26,454 bases of DNA from Acidimicrobiales bacterium. GTDB lineage: Bacteria; Actinomycetota; Acidimicrobiia; Acidimicrobiales; Bog-793. The stretch lies in contig JASHRK010000245.1 of NCBI GenBank assembly GCA_030037405.1, positions 1-26,454 of the forward strand, read 5' to 3'. This document shows, piece after piece, positions 1 to 7,244 of the stretch; positions within the stretch are counted from its first letter, which is position 1; the number at the start of each line of letters is the position of its first letter. Under the pieces are notes generated by a model. It was not told the DNA's origin, made no database searches, and was given only the letters and a program-made list of their open reading frames with translations. The translations under genes and the position numbers were made by a program.

Positions 1-1401
1 TTCAGTATCAAGCTCAAGCCGAGTGATAACTTCAACATTCTTAAGCTTCTCGAGCTGAATCTTCCTGTAATTGACAACGCGCGCCCACTCTCCTAGTCCC
101 GGCAGAGTTGCAGCGATGCGACCCACGTATCCACCTATGGTGGACGACATTTCAACGAGATGAACGCGGCGCAGACCTCGTTTGCCTAACACAAGGGCAC
201 ACTCCATGCCCGCCGCACCAGATCCGACCACAAGAATGTCCGACTCTGCATTCCTCGCGATACTAAACTTCTCTGGGTGCCAGCCTCGGCGGTACTCCTC
301 ACCGGCGGTAGCGTTCTGCGTGCATGCTAGATTGAGGCCATATGAGACGCGAGCCACGCAGATGTTGCAGCCGATGCACTCACGAATATCGTCAAGGCGG
401 CCTTGTTCAATCTTGGCCGGCAGAAATGGGTCAGCGATCGACGGCCGAGCCGCGCCGATAATGTCAAGCTGTCCGGATCTCACTGCTTCCACCATGATGT
501 CTGGGCTAACGAACCGTCCCACACCGACGACGGGCCTACGAGTATGACGCTTGACTTCGTGAGCCCAGTGAGCCTGCCAGTTCTCGGGGCAAGACCGCGA
601 TGGACCGGAGTCTCCCGCGAGATAGCTGCCTACATTCACGTCCCAGAGGTCAACCAGGTCATCAGCAAGTTCAATTAGTCTGAGCCCTTCCTCAATGTGG
701 ATACCCGCCGGAGAGAGGGCCTCTACTGATATGCGACAGGCTATCGCACACGACCCGTCAACTGCGCTGCGCACCGCCTCTAGTGTCTCCAGCCACAGCC
801 GGGCACGATTCTCAAACGAGCCGCCGTAGCGATCGGTTCGTTTATTATAATATGTGGATAGGAATTGGGTAAGCAGATAGCTGAACCCCCCGTAGACGTA
901 GACAATATCGAATTCTGCAGCCGTCGCTCTCTTGGCAGCGGATACCCAACACGAGCGGACGTAGTCCAGATCCTCATCGGTCATCACGCGGGGCGTAGTC
1001 ATGTAATAATGTTCAGACGGGATTTGGCTAGGTGCTGGAGGCGGAATGCGACTCTCGGACGCCTCGTTGTGGACTCCACCGTGCCAGAGTTCGACGGCCG
1101 AGAGTGCTCCAAAAGAGTGGACCTCTTGACAGAGGTGCCGCAGATTCGCGATGTCGTCATCGTCCCAGATTCGAGCGGAGATACGGGGCGATGCGTCGGA
1201 CTCGGGATCAATCGAACAATACTCAGTTGATACAGCGGCCCAGCCTCCTTCGGCCTTCGTAGCACGAAGGCCTGCTTGAGCACCCGGGCGTTCTGAGCCA
1301 TAGCCACTGCAATGCGGCACCTGGAAGAAGCGGTTGCGGAGGACCTTCGGTCCAATCGTGACCGGCTCAAATAGAATGTCATAACGATCTTCTCGAGGCA
1401 T
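1..1401 (-). CDS. Trimethylamine/dimethylamine dehydrogenase-family flavoprotein (partial, C-terminus beyond the window)
   Basis: The reading frame is open from an ATG at 1401 to the window edge (467 residues), preceded by an AGAAGG ribosome binding site. It aligns by eye along its length with trimethylamine dehydrogenase (about 730 residues), an FMN, [4Fe-4S] and ADP-binding amine oxidoreductase. The N-terminus carries DILFEPVTIGP and RNRF. Cys31 in VPHC matches the cysteine that binds FMN covalently, and Tyr61 in STEYCSI matches the substrate-bowl tyrosine. Iron-sulfur ligands are Cys342, Cys345, Cys348 and Cys360. A GSGAAG nucleotide-binding loop begins near residue 393. Two substrate-site residues differ: Phe173 replaces the expected catalytic histidine in the YGxH motif, and Val352 replaces the bowl tryptophan that follows the cysteine cluster. 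The family is secure; oxidation of di- or trimethylamine itself is doubtful. It lies 88 bases downstream of a binding-protein gene on the same strand and is relatively AT-rich. Confidence 0.9.
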   Translation of the reverse strand, partial: MPREDRYDILFEPVTIGPKVLRNRFFQVPHCSGYGSERPGAQAGLRATKAEGGWAAVSTEYCSIDPESDASPRISARIWDDDDIANLRHLCQEVHSFGALSAVELWHGGVHNEASESRIPPPAPSQIPSEHYYMTTPRVMTDEDLDYVRSCWVSAAKRATAAEFDIVYVYGGFSYLLTQFLSTYYNKRTDRYGGSFENRARLWLETLEAVRSAVDGSCAIACRISVEALSPAGIHIEEGLRLIELADDLVDLWDVNVGSYLAGDSGPSRSCPENWQAHWAHEVKRHTRRPVVGVGRFVSPDIMVEAVRSGQLDIIGAARPSIADPFLPAKIEQGRLDDIRECIGCNICVARVSYGLNLACTQNATAGEEYRRGWHPEKFSIARNAESDILVVGSGAAGMECALVLGKRGLRRVHLVEMSSTIGGYVGRIAATLPGLGEWARVVNYRKIQLEKLKNVEVITRLELDTE

Positions 1402-1439
1402 GTTCAACCTTCTAGCTCATTACTGTCCAGAATCAAGGC

Positions 1440-1475
1440 GGTAATCACCAATGTTCAGCTGGATTTGGTGGCGGC
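1440..1475 (-). promoter_or_regulatory. Inverted repeat between the binding-protein and amine-dehydrogenase genes
   Basis: CACCAA (1446-1451) and TTGGTG (1465-1470) form a perfect six-base inverted repeat around a 13-base loop, inside the 88-base gap between two co-oriented genes. It could be an RNA hairpin that protects or separates the upstream binding-protein message from the enzyme message. No U-tract follows, so it is not a typical terminator. It could also be chance. Confidence 0.3.
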
Positions 1476-1489
1476 GGGACGAGTCAACC

Positions 1490-3100
1490 TCACTCTAACC
1501 AGAGCGACTTCAGGGAGTAAATATTGAATGGGAAGCCAATACGGGACTTTGTTAAACCGTGGACTTCTTTAGTATATCCGTCAAAGTTAGGGGAAAAGAC
1601 TGGAATAATATACCCGCTGTCATCCCAGTACATTCTTTGCATCTCGTAGGCAAGTTCCTTGCGCGTGTGAGCGTGGGTGGTCGCCATTGCCTTGTAGTAC
1701 AAAGTATAGTATGCCTTATTGCGATAGTGCGGTTCGTTGAAAGATGCTGTCGGTAGATCCGAGTAAACTACTTGCAGGAAGTATGGGTTGTAGAACCACA
1801 GATCTTGTGCGAAGACCCACTGAAGATAGTTGGGTCCAAAGAAGGTGCTGGTAGGTACATTGGCAACCTTGACGGTCACGCCCGCCGCGGTCGCCTGCTG
1901 GGCAAGCACGGTTGCTTCCTGAACCACCCCCTGCGCAAAGTCACTCGTGACAAGGGTAACCGTGAGATCATCGTAGCCAGCCTGTTTCAGGAGATGTCTG
2001 GCTTGCGGGATGTCTTGGTGACGCTGCGGTAGCTGGTGATCGTATACGGGATCGAAGGGAGCGTAGAGGTCGTTCCCGATGAGCCCATGTCCGTCGAACA
2101 CCAGGTTGCGTAGCTGTGTTCGGTCGACAAGGAGGCGAAACGCCTGACGCACGCGAACATCCGAGAAAGGCGCGCGATCGACGCGCATAGTAAAGGGATT
2201 CCAGCTGGCACCTTCGGAGATCAGCACGCTGGCTCCTCCTGACTCAACGGCGTTTATTGACGCGGCAGAGAGATTGTCGACGATATGATATTGTCCGGAT
2301 ATCAGTCCGTTCACCTGCGTGGTCTCGTCGGAGACGTCGCTAATGAGAAGCTTATCGACGTACGGAAGGCGGTGTTGCCAGTAGTTGTCGTTACGGACAA
2401 AGGTCGCCTGGATTCCGGGCGTGAATGAGTCATATGTGAATGGTCCCGTGCCGACCGGCTTTCTTGGGTCGAAGTCAACGGGAATCACCGGAATGCCCAT
2501 GTAGTTGCAGAGACACTCGGCGAAGGCGGAGTTCGGGGCTGAGAAGCGTGCTCGCACGGTAAGCCGGTCGAGTTTGGTCAGGCTGCTTCGCACGAGGGTT
2601 GTCAACAAGGCCGCGGCAGGCTGAGGGTTCTTTGGGTTCGTAATCTCCTGCAAAGTGTAGATGACGTCGTCTGCAGTGAGATCCCTCCCGTCATGAAAGG
2701 TTACGCCGGGCTTGAGACGTATTGTCCAAACGGTGGCATCCGAGTTTGGGGTGACCTCACTCGCTAGGGCGAGCTGAAGCTGGGCGTCAGCATCATATGT
2801 GACCAAACCATCGAAGAGTTGCTGCGCGTAGCATGAGCCGAGGGTGCTGATTTGGCTGAGCGGATTGAGCGTGTCGGAGCTGGATCCCCCGCTGAACCCG
2901 GCGCGAAGAGTGCCTCCGTGCCTTGGCTTTAGTGAGCTCCTGTCGGCTGTAGACGGTGCGGTCGCTGGGCCGGTCGCGCACCGGGACAGATGGTTCCCAC
3001 CGGCTGCGACGGTGGCGACGCCTGTGACCGAAAGACGTAAAAAGTCACGACGACTCACATGTGTGTCGTCGTGGCCGAGATTCCAGTGTTTGCTGGACAT
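1490..3100 (-). CDS. ABC transporter substrate-binding protein, family 5 (peptide/nickel/opine type), Tat-exported
   Basis: This is the extracellular binding component of a DppA/OppA-type importer, 536 residues, a usual length. I chose the ATG at 3100 because GAGGAG lies 7 bases upstream; an in-frame ATG at 3121 lacks such a site. Residues 16-21 are SRRDFL, a twin-arginine signal motif followed by a hydrophobic stretch. Cys41 in LSRC could be a poor lipobox, since Arg at -1 is unusual. The mature part shows the family-5 pattern: GGTLRAG, then LATDxxVTxP-like strands with VWTIRLKPGVTFHDGRDLTADDV near residues 125-150, PVGTGPF, and VRQAFRLLVDR. No permease or ATPase genes are in the window. The gene precedes the amine-dehydrogenase-family gene on the same strand, so an amine or amine-containing ligand is a reasonable guess, not a demonstrated one. 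Base composition is AT-rich relative to the window (1561-1620 is 40% G+C). Confidence 0.9.
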   Translation of the reverse strand: MSSKHWNLGHDDTHVSRRDFLRLSVTGVATVAAGGNHLSRCATGPATAPSTADRSSLKPRHGGTLRAGFSGGSSSDTLNPLSQISTLGSCYAQQLFDGLVTYDADAQLQLALASEVTPNSDATVWTIRLKPGVTFHDGRDLTADDVIYTLQEITNPKNPQPAAALLTTLVRSSLTKLDRLTVRARFSAPNSAFAECLCNYMGIPVIPVDFDPRKPVGTGPFTYDSFTPGIQATFVRNDNYWQHRLPYVDKLLISDVSDETTQVNGLISGQYHIVDNLSAASINAVESGGASVLISEGASWNPFTMRVDRAPFSDVRVRQAFRLLVDRTQLRNLVFDGHGLIGNDLYAPFDPVYDHQLPQRHQDIPQARHLLKQAGYDDLTVTLVTSDFAQGVVQEATVLAQQATAAGVTVKVANVPTSTFFGPNYLQWVFAQDLWFYNPYFLQVVYSDLPTASFNEPHYRNKAYYTLYYKAMATTHAHTRKELAYEMQRMYWDDSGYIIPVFSPNFDGYTKEVHGLTKSRIGFPFNIYSLKSLWLE

Positions 3101-3425
3101 CCTGCTTCTCCTCTGCCACACCGCGCCTGTAGCGCAACCGCTTCCTGTTTACACATGGTGACACGAAGGGCGCCGGCTCCTCGTCCAACTGTCCAGACCT
3201 GACGGGTGGAGAGCGGGCATCCTTGCACGGAGGCGTCAGGCATGCAACCGGAGAAGTTCGTTCCGACGGTTGACGGCTGGATCAAGCGCGATCCTTCAAC
3301 AGGTCGCGAGTGCCGTCCCATCGTCGGTGTAAAGGGACGACAGGCGGAGCTTTATTCAAAAGGCAACCAAGTCAAGAAGGAGACCCACACCGTTCCCACC
3401 CGAATATTACCCATCGAACGCGTAC
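3101..3425. other. Intergenic stretch with no recognisable gene
   Basis: This stretch separates the start of the minus-strand binding-protein gene from the first recognisable transposase remnant. An open plus-strand frame crosses it, but upstream of about 3420 its translation matches nothing I recognise. An imperfect hairpin is possible between CCTGACG (3198-3204) and CGTCAGG (3234-3240). The promoter of the binding-protein gene should lie in the left end, but I could not find a convincing -35/-10 pair. Confidence 0.4.
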
Positions 3426-3726
3426 GTGTGGATATCGACGCGCTTTTCGCGTCTGACCGCGACCTTGGAGAAGTTGTCGAATGACGTCGCGCGCGTCGGC
3501 GTTCGCATTCCGATGCAGACTGTTCTCGAGGCCGAGGTCACCGACTTCCTCGGTCGCGGTCGCGGTGACCGAGATAGCGCCGACCGCCGGAACGGCTACT
3601 GCCCGACGACGGCGAAGACGACCGCCGAGCCGGTCACGATCGATCGCCCGAAGCTGCGGGGTCGCCGACGAGCAGTTCGCCTCCCGGTCGCTCGGGGTCG
3701 ACCTCACCCGGACGAACGCCCTCTAG
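3426..3726 (+). pseudogene. IS256/Mutator-family transposase remnant, frameshifted and truncated
   Basis: Three successive frames each carry a stretch of the N-terminal part of an actinobacterial IS256-type transposase. The first reads VDIDALFASDRDLGEVVE and ends at a TGA at 3482-3484. A second frame continues at once with DVARVGVRIPMQTVLEAEV, TDFLGR, RNGYCPTT and PVTIDRPKLRG. A third takes over near 3660 with ADEQFASRSLGVDLTRTNAL and ends at a TAG at 3724-3726. The family pattern (VLEAEhTxFLG, RNGY, K-T-xGPhxhxRPKLRG, FASRLFG, TKTNALESLV) is followed in order. The catalytic DDE region that should come next is absent. At least two frameshifts and loss of about two thirds of the gene make it a dead remnant. 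I saw no terminal inverted repeats. Confidence 0.8.
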
Positions 3727-3882
3727 CCGCCCGTCTCGATCGAGGCAAAGAGGAAGAGAGCGTCGCCGAACTGACACAGCGGTCGCGCAAACGTCCCAAC
3801 GCGAGCTTGCGTTAGTCGCCTGTTGCACCGTCAGCGGGACGCCACCCTCACCCGACTGCGGATCGCGAGCACCCGAGGGCGA
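3727..3882. other. Degenerate spacer between two pseudogenes
   Basis: About 155 bases between the transposase remnant and the end of the decayed nucleotidyltransferase frame. The short open frames here have no recognisable domain. It is probably eroded transposon or island sequence. Confidence 0.35.
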
Positions 3883-4369
3883 TCACTTCGGCGGCGTCCT
3901 ACTAGCCAACTTCCTTCGAGGGAGCCGCTCATACCGGGGAGGGTAACTGGCGTCCGTGAATACCGATATTTCCTTCCCCGACGACACCTTCGAGCGGGCG
4001 CCGAAGCGCCCCAAGGATTGCGCCATGAGCCGTTCCACCAGCAGATCAAGGTCACTGTCAGGCCGTTCCTCGTCGCGGGCCACGCTGTCGAAGATCCGCA
4101 CCTTGGGTAAGCCCGTGGCCAGGAGTCATTTGACAAGTCTGGTGCCGCTTTTGACTGAGGTGCTCACGTAAGTGACTCTTGACGCGGAGCAGCGCGTCGA
4201 CGCAGGGACAGATGCTGGTCGAAGTCTGCGGCGGCACTACGCCGCTCGAGCATTGCAACCGACCTCTGGCGAGGCCCGACTCGTAAACGCTCAGCACGCT
4301 CCGGGTCATGCCGCTGGGCGAGCGAGCTCGACCGGGCGAGTGAGTATCGCGTATCGTCGATGGGCTCAT
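3883..4369 (-). pseudogene. Decayed XRE-type HTH / MNT nucleotidyltransferase fusion (antitoxin-like)
   Basis: Reading leftward, an ATG at 4369 overlaps the stop of the upstream cyclodeaminase-family gene as ATGA and begins MSPSTIRDT. Pieces in different frames then spell an XRE helix-turn-helix: VELARPA, GMTRSVLSVYESGLAR, and RSVAMLERRSAAADFDQHL. A linker follows (LREHLSQKRHQTCQMTPGHGL). The next frame change gives a minimal nucleotidyltransferase motif, KVRIFDSVARDEERPDSDLD, then LLVERL, ending with a TGA at 3883-3885. Intact XRE-MNT proteins of this layout carry an FGSVARGE..SDxDLLV motif and resemble antitoxins of HEPN-MNT systems. Here the GS of the catalytic motif reads DS, and at least three or four frameshifts split the gene. 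No HEPN toxin gene is visible beside it. I infer an inactivated antitoxin or regulator. Confidence 0.75.
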
Positions 4370-5370
4370 GCGTACCGGAGCCTCTGGCCAGCACCCACCT
4401 CGGCTGCCTTCGCCAGGATGGCATGGCCGAGGGCGATGTCCGAGAGCGAGAGGCCCCGATGCCACAAGAGGATCGTTTCTTCGTCGTTCTCCCTGCCCGG
4501 TCTCAGCCCGGCGACGACCTGGCCAAGCTCTGCGTGCAGTGTCGTCTCAGAGAGCCTCCCCGTCTCCACGTGGGCGCGCAAAGCTCCGAACTTTCCCGTC
4601 TGGCACTGGCCCCAGTCGTCCACGACGATCTTCGACATGATCTCGGTGAGGGACAGCTCCACCGCGCTCATCGTCCCGTAGGGAACGACGAGAGCACCGG
4701 GCTTGATCCACTCGGTACGCAACAGTGGTTCCGGCGCGCTGAGGCGTGACGCCTCCACGACGATGTCGGCCCCTTCCACGCACGACCGCCAATCAGCGGT
4801 GGCAACGACCTCTTTGCCGAGGTCGCGCGTGAGGCGCTCGGCAAAGCCGCTCTGGCTCTCGGGTCGCCGTGAGTGCACCCGGATCGTCTCGAAGTCGAAG
4901 AGCGCGTCCAGGAGGCGGACGTTCCAGTAGGCGGTTCCCCTGGCCCCGATATGGCCGAGCGACCGCGAGCCCTTTCTCGCCAGGTACTTGGCGCCGACGG
5001 CCGTGACAGCCCCGGTGCGCATGTCCGTGAGCCCGCTTGCGTCCATGACGGCGGTCGGAGCTCCCGTCCGCGGATCGAACAGGCAGAGCAGCCCGAGCTC
5101 TGAGGGAAGGTCCGTCTTGTAGTTGTCGACGAAGTCGCCGACCACCTTGACGCCCGCTCGGTCGACGTCGCCGCCGATCCACCCCCGCAGCACGTTGAAG
5201 TGCCCCTCGACGCCGGCTCGTGGCTCGAGGTGCACGCGGGGCTCGATCACGGTCTCGCCCCGGCCCTGCATCCCGAGACTCGCCTCGATGGTCGCGATGA
5301 TCTCGGCGTCCGCCAACGCCGCCGCGTCTACGTCGTCCCGGTTTAGGTACGTCAGGTAGATATCTTGCAC
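4366..5370 (-). CDS. Ornithine cyclodeaminase / mu-crystallin family NAD(P)-dependent enzyme
   Basis: A cytoplasmic Rossmann enzyme of the family that includes ornithine cyclodeaminase, alanine dehydrogenase, opine-type synthases and ketimine reductases. I start it at GTG 5370, giving 334 residues beginning near QDIYLTYLNRDDV, which matches the usual family start. The frame stays open to an ATG at 5472, but neither start has a good ribosome binding site. Visible features are EPRVHL, GVKVV with the conserved lysine (about residue 75), LFDPRTGAPTAVMDA, the MRTGAVTAV arginine segment (about 118) and a glycine-rich dinucleotide loop GHIGARGTA (about 139-147). Where ornithine cyclodeaminase has GGD with its catalytic aspartate, this protein reads GTM (about 232-234), so a dehydrogenase or imine-reductase reaction is more likely than deaminating cyclisation. 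It is divergent from a solute-binding-like gene. Confidence 0.85.
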   Translation of the reverse strand: MQDIYLTYLNRDDVDAAALADAEIIATIEASLGMQGRGETVIEPRVHLEPRAGVEGHFNVLRGWIGGDVDRAGVKVVGDFVDNYKTDLPSELGLLCLFDPRTGAPTAVMDASGLTDMRTGAVTAVGAKYLARKGSRSLGHIGARGTAYWNVRLLDALFDFETIRVHSRRPESQSGFAERLTRDLGKEVVATADWRSCVEGADIVVEASRLSAPEPLLRTEWIKPGALVVPYGTMSAVELSLTEIMSKIVVDDWGQCQTGKFGALRAHVETGRLSETTLHAELGQVVAGLRPGRENDEETILLWHRGLSLSDIALGHAILAKAAEVGAGQRLRYA

Positions 5371-5486
5371 GGAGACTACGACGCTACCGTCGCTGGTATG
5401 TCCAACATGTACAAGGCGACCGAATGGTCTCAGCTCTGCCTGGCGGTAACAGACTGGGAGAGTGCGATCCATGCCGGGCCCATCTC

Positions 5487-6200
5487 ATGACGGACACGCT
5501 CCGCTTCGCCTGCATCGACTCCGACGCGCCGCCGCTGTTTCTGCGAGCAGAGGCGGGAGGAGCTCGGCGCGGGTTCGAGCCTGCCGTGGCAGACCTGTTG
5601 TCGGCCGAGATCGGGCGCCGCGTGGAGTGGGCGCTGATGCCGTGGGCCGAGATGATTCCTGCCGTACAGGCCGGGTCGGCGGATGCCGTGCTCTGCGGCC
5701 AGGGAATCACGCCTGCGCGGGAGGAGCAGTTGGCGTTCACGCGCCCGTACGCCATCTTCCACGAATCCGTGCTCGTGCGTAGTACAGGGCAGATCCGCTC
5801 GGCTGAGGAGCTGGCGGGCCGGCGGGTCGCGGCCATCGACGGCAGCACGAACATGACCTTGGCGATGAGGTTCCCCGGAGCAGTCGTCGTTGGTTTCGAC
5901 GGAAGCTCAGGGGACATCTTCGGCGAGATGCTGGATGCACTGCGAACAGGTGAGGTCGACGCAGTGGTCGACGACGACGTGGCGTGTGCACCGCTCGACG
6001 GCCACCCTGACTTCCACGTCGCCTTCACCGTGCGCACCGGTAACCGCTGGGGAATCGGCGTCGCCAAGCACGACACGATGCTGCTCGGGGAGCTGAATTC
6101 CGCTCTCGAGGCGGTCGTCGCCGACGGAAGGCTCGAACAGGTCTGGCGCCTCTGGCTCCCAGGCCTCGACTACTCGTTCACGCCCGCGGAGGCAGGCTGA
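5487..6200 (+). CDS. Family-3 (amino-acid type) solute-binding domain protein lacking a signal peptide
   Basis: A 237-residue single-domain protein of the SBP_bac_3 fold. It shows the lobe pattern LRFACIDSDAPPLF, RGFEPAVADLLSAEIGRRVEW, MPWAEMIPAVQAGSADAVLCGQGITPAREEQLAFTRPYA (split here between motifs), AAIDGSTN, DALRTGEVDAVVDDD and GIGVAKHDTMLLGELNSAL near the C-terminus. The ATG at 5487 starts directly at the first strand. An upstream in-frame ATG at 5424 would add only a non-hydrophobic tail, so neither choice gives a signal peptide, Tat motif or lipobox. It should therefore remain in the cytoplasm, where a binding-protein fold would act as a sensor, a chaperone or an enzyme; cyclohexadienyl dehydratases have this fold. 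It is divergent from the cyclodeaminase-family gene, with no permease nearby. The fold is secure; the role is open. Confidence 0.85.
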   Translation: MTDTLRFACIDSDAPPLFLRAEAGGARRGFEPAVADLLSAEIGRRVEWALMPWAEMIPAVQAGSADAVLCGQGITPAREEQLAFTRPYAIFHESVLVRSTGQIRSAEELAGRRVAAIDGSTNMTLAMRFPGAVVVGFDGSSGDIFGEMLDALRTGEVDAVVDDDVACAPLDGHPDFHVAFTVRTGNRWGIGVAKHDTMLLGELNSALEAVVADGRLEQVWRLWLPGLDYSFTPAEAG

Positions 6201-6270
6201 GGGCGTTTCGGCGATCCTCAGTCGCAACTTGTGAGATCGGCGCTGGCGGTCGCTCGTGGCGACGATTCAG

Positions 6271-6358
6271 CGGAGAGGGAGGGATTTGAACCCTCGGACC
6301 CCGGTTAGAGGTCAACTCATTAGCAGTGAGTCCGATTCGGCCGCTCTCGCACCTCTCC
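6271..6358 (-). tRNA. tRNA-Ser (anticodon GCU)
   Basis: The 88-base sequence folds as a class II tRNA. The acceptor arm GGAGAGG (5' end at 6358) pairs with CCTCTCC (6272-6278), with discriminator G at 6271. The anticodon stem ACTCA/TGAGT encloses CTGCTAA, so the anticodon is GCT and reads AGC/AGU. A long variable arm GACC...GGTC and a T arm GAGGG-TTCAAAT-CCCTC are present. The 3' CCA is not encoded, so it must be added by the nucleotidyltransferase. No duplicate of its 3' end was seen to suggest integration here. Confidence 0.97.
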
Positions 6359-6422
6359 GTGCCTTCCAGGGCTAGTTCCGGACTGCTCTTGGACGGCGAA
6401 CGACCAAGGCTACACCTGCTCT

Positions 6423-7244
6423 TCAAGCGACGTCGGCTGCCCAGTCACTCCAGGCCCGCATGGCCCGAGCCCGGCGCGATCTGCGCTGCAGCGGGTATTC
6501 GAGCGTGAAGCCGAGCGCCCCCGTCAACTGATGGCAGGCGGACGTGATATCCACTGCGGCAGCTGCCGAGTAGCTGAGGCTGGCCCAGGAGTAGTCGTTC
6601 GACACGAGAAGGCACATCCCCTCAAGTGCCGTGGCGCAGTCCGCTAGTCGTCCCTGGATGGACTCGCGAGCAGCGAGCGGTCGACCGAAGGCCTCGCGGG
6701 ATATCAGGTACTCGAGGCACTCGTTTAATGCGACCTCAGACAGGCCCGCCAGATAGCCGATGGAGGCGGCACGCCAGGCTTCGAGTCTCCGCGCAGCAAC
6801 AAGTGGATCGACTTCGCTAGAGCCGCTCGTCTCGACAAGAAGACCGATGCCCGAGCCGTCGCCATAGGCGACGGGCTCGATCCTTGTGTCTTGCAGGTGG
6901 CGGAGCCGACCTCCGCTAACCAACTCCAGCGCAGGCTCCGTGGCTTGCCAATGCCTGACGAGACCAGCGACTACCGGTCTGCCACCGAGGATGGAGTCCA
7001 CAAACCGGAGACTGGCGGTTCCTTTGCCGAGCGGCACGGCCGCGAGCCCTACTGCTGTCGGTCCAGCTTCATCGGAGAGTTCTGCAGACCAACCGATGCG
7101 CTCCAGCGCAGCTCCCAGCATCTCTGATTGTTCAGACATCGAGTCGTCGGCCCATTGTCCTGGCTCCCACCTGTCAGGCGCCGGGTTGTTGCCCACGGCA
7201 CGGGCTACGGCGCTGACGAGCATGTCGGCAACTTCGTCGGTCAT
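6423..7244 (-). CDS. Small acyl-CoA dehydrogenase-like subunit
   Basis: A 273-residue protein, shorter than the usual roughly 380 for acyl-CoA dehydrogenases. The C-terminal helical domain is clear: RRLEAWRAASIGYLAGLSE, SREAFGRPLAARESIQGRLAD, then HQLTGALGFTLEYPLQRRSRR, where Glu249 aligns with the catalytic glutamate of medium-chain enzymes. The N-terminal half (1-145) is divergent and lacks the usual flavin-contact motifs. Start is the ATG at 7244, which overlaps the stop of the CoA-transferase gene as ATGA, implying coupled translation. The frame stays open upstream only as a shadow of that gene. A short, N-terminally reduced dehydrogenase encoded beside a full-length one is the pattern of heteromeric actinobacterial acyl-CoA dehydrogenases (the FadE26-FadE27 type), so I infer it pairs with the product of 8476-9603. 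Confidence 0.85.
   Translation of the reverse strand: MTDEVADMLVSAVARAVGNNPAPDRWEPGQWADDSMSEQSEMLGAALERIGWSAELSDEAGPTAVGLAAVPLGKGTASLRFVDSILGGRPVVAGLVRHWQATEPALELVSGGRLRHLQDTRIEPVAYGDGSGIGLLVETSGSSEVDPLVAARRLEAWRAASIGYLAGLSEVALNECLEYLISREAFGRPLAARESIQGRLADCATALEGMCLLVSNDYSWASLSYSAAAAVDITSACHQLTGALGFTLEYPLQRRSRRARAMRAWSDWAADVA

Noticed and set aside
6271..6358. tRNA-Ser as an integration site
   Set aside because: I saw no integrase gene and no second copy of the tRNA 3' end within the window.
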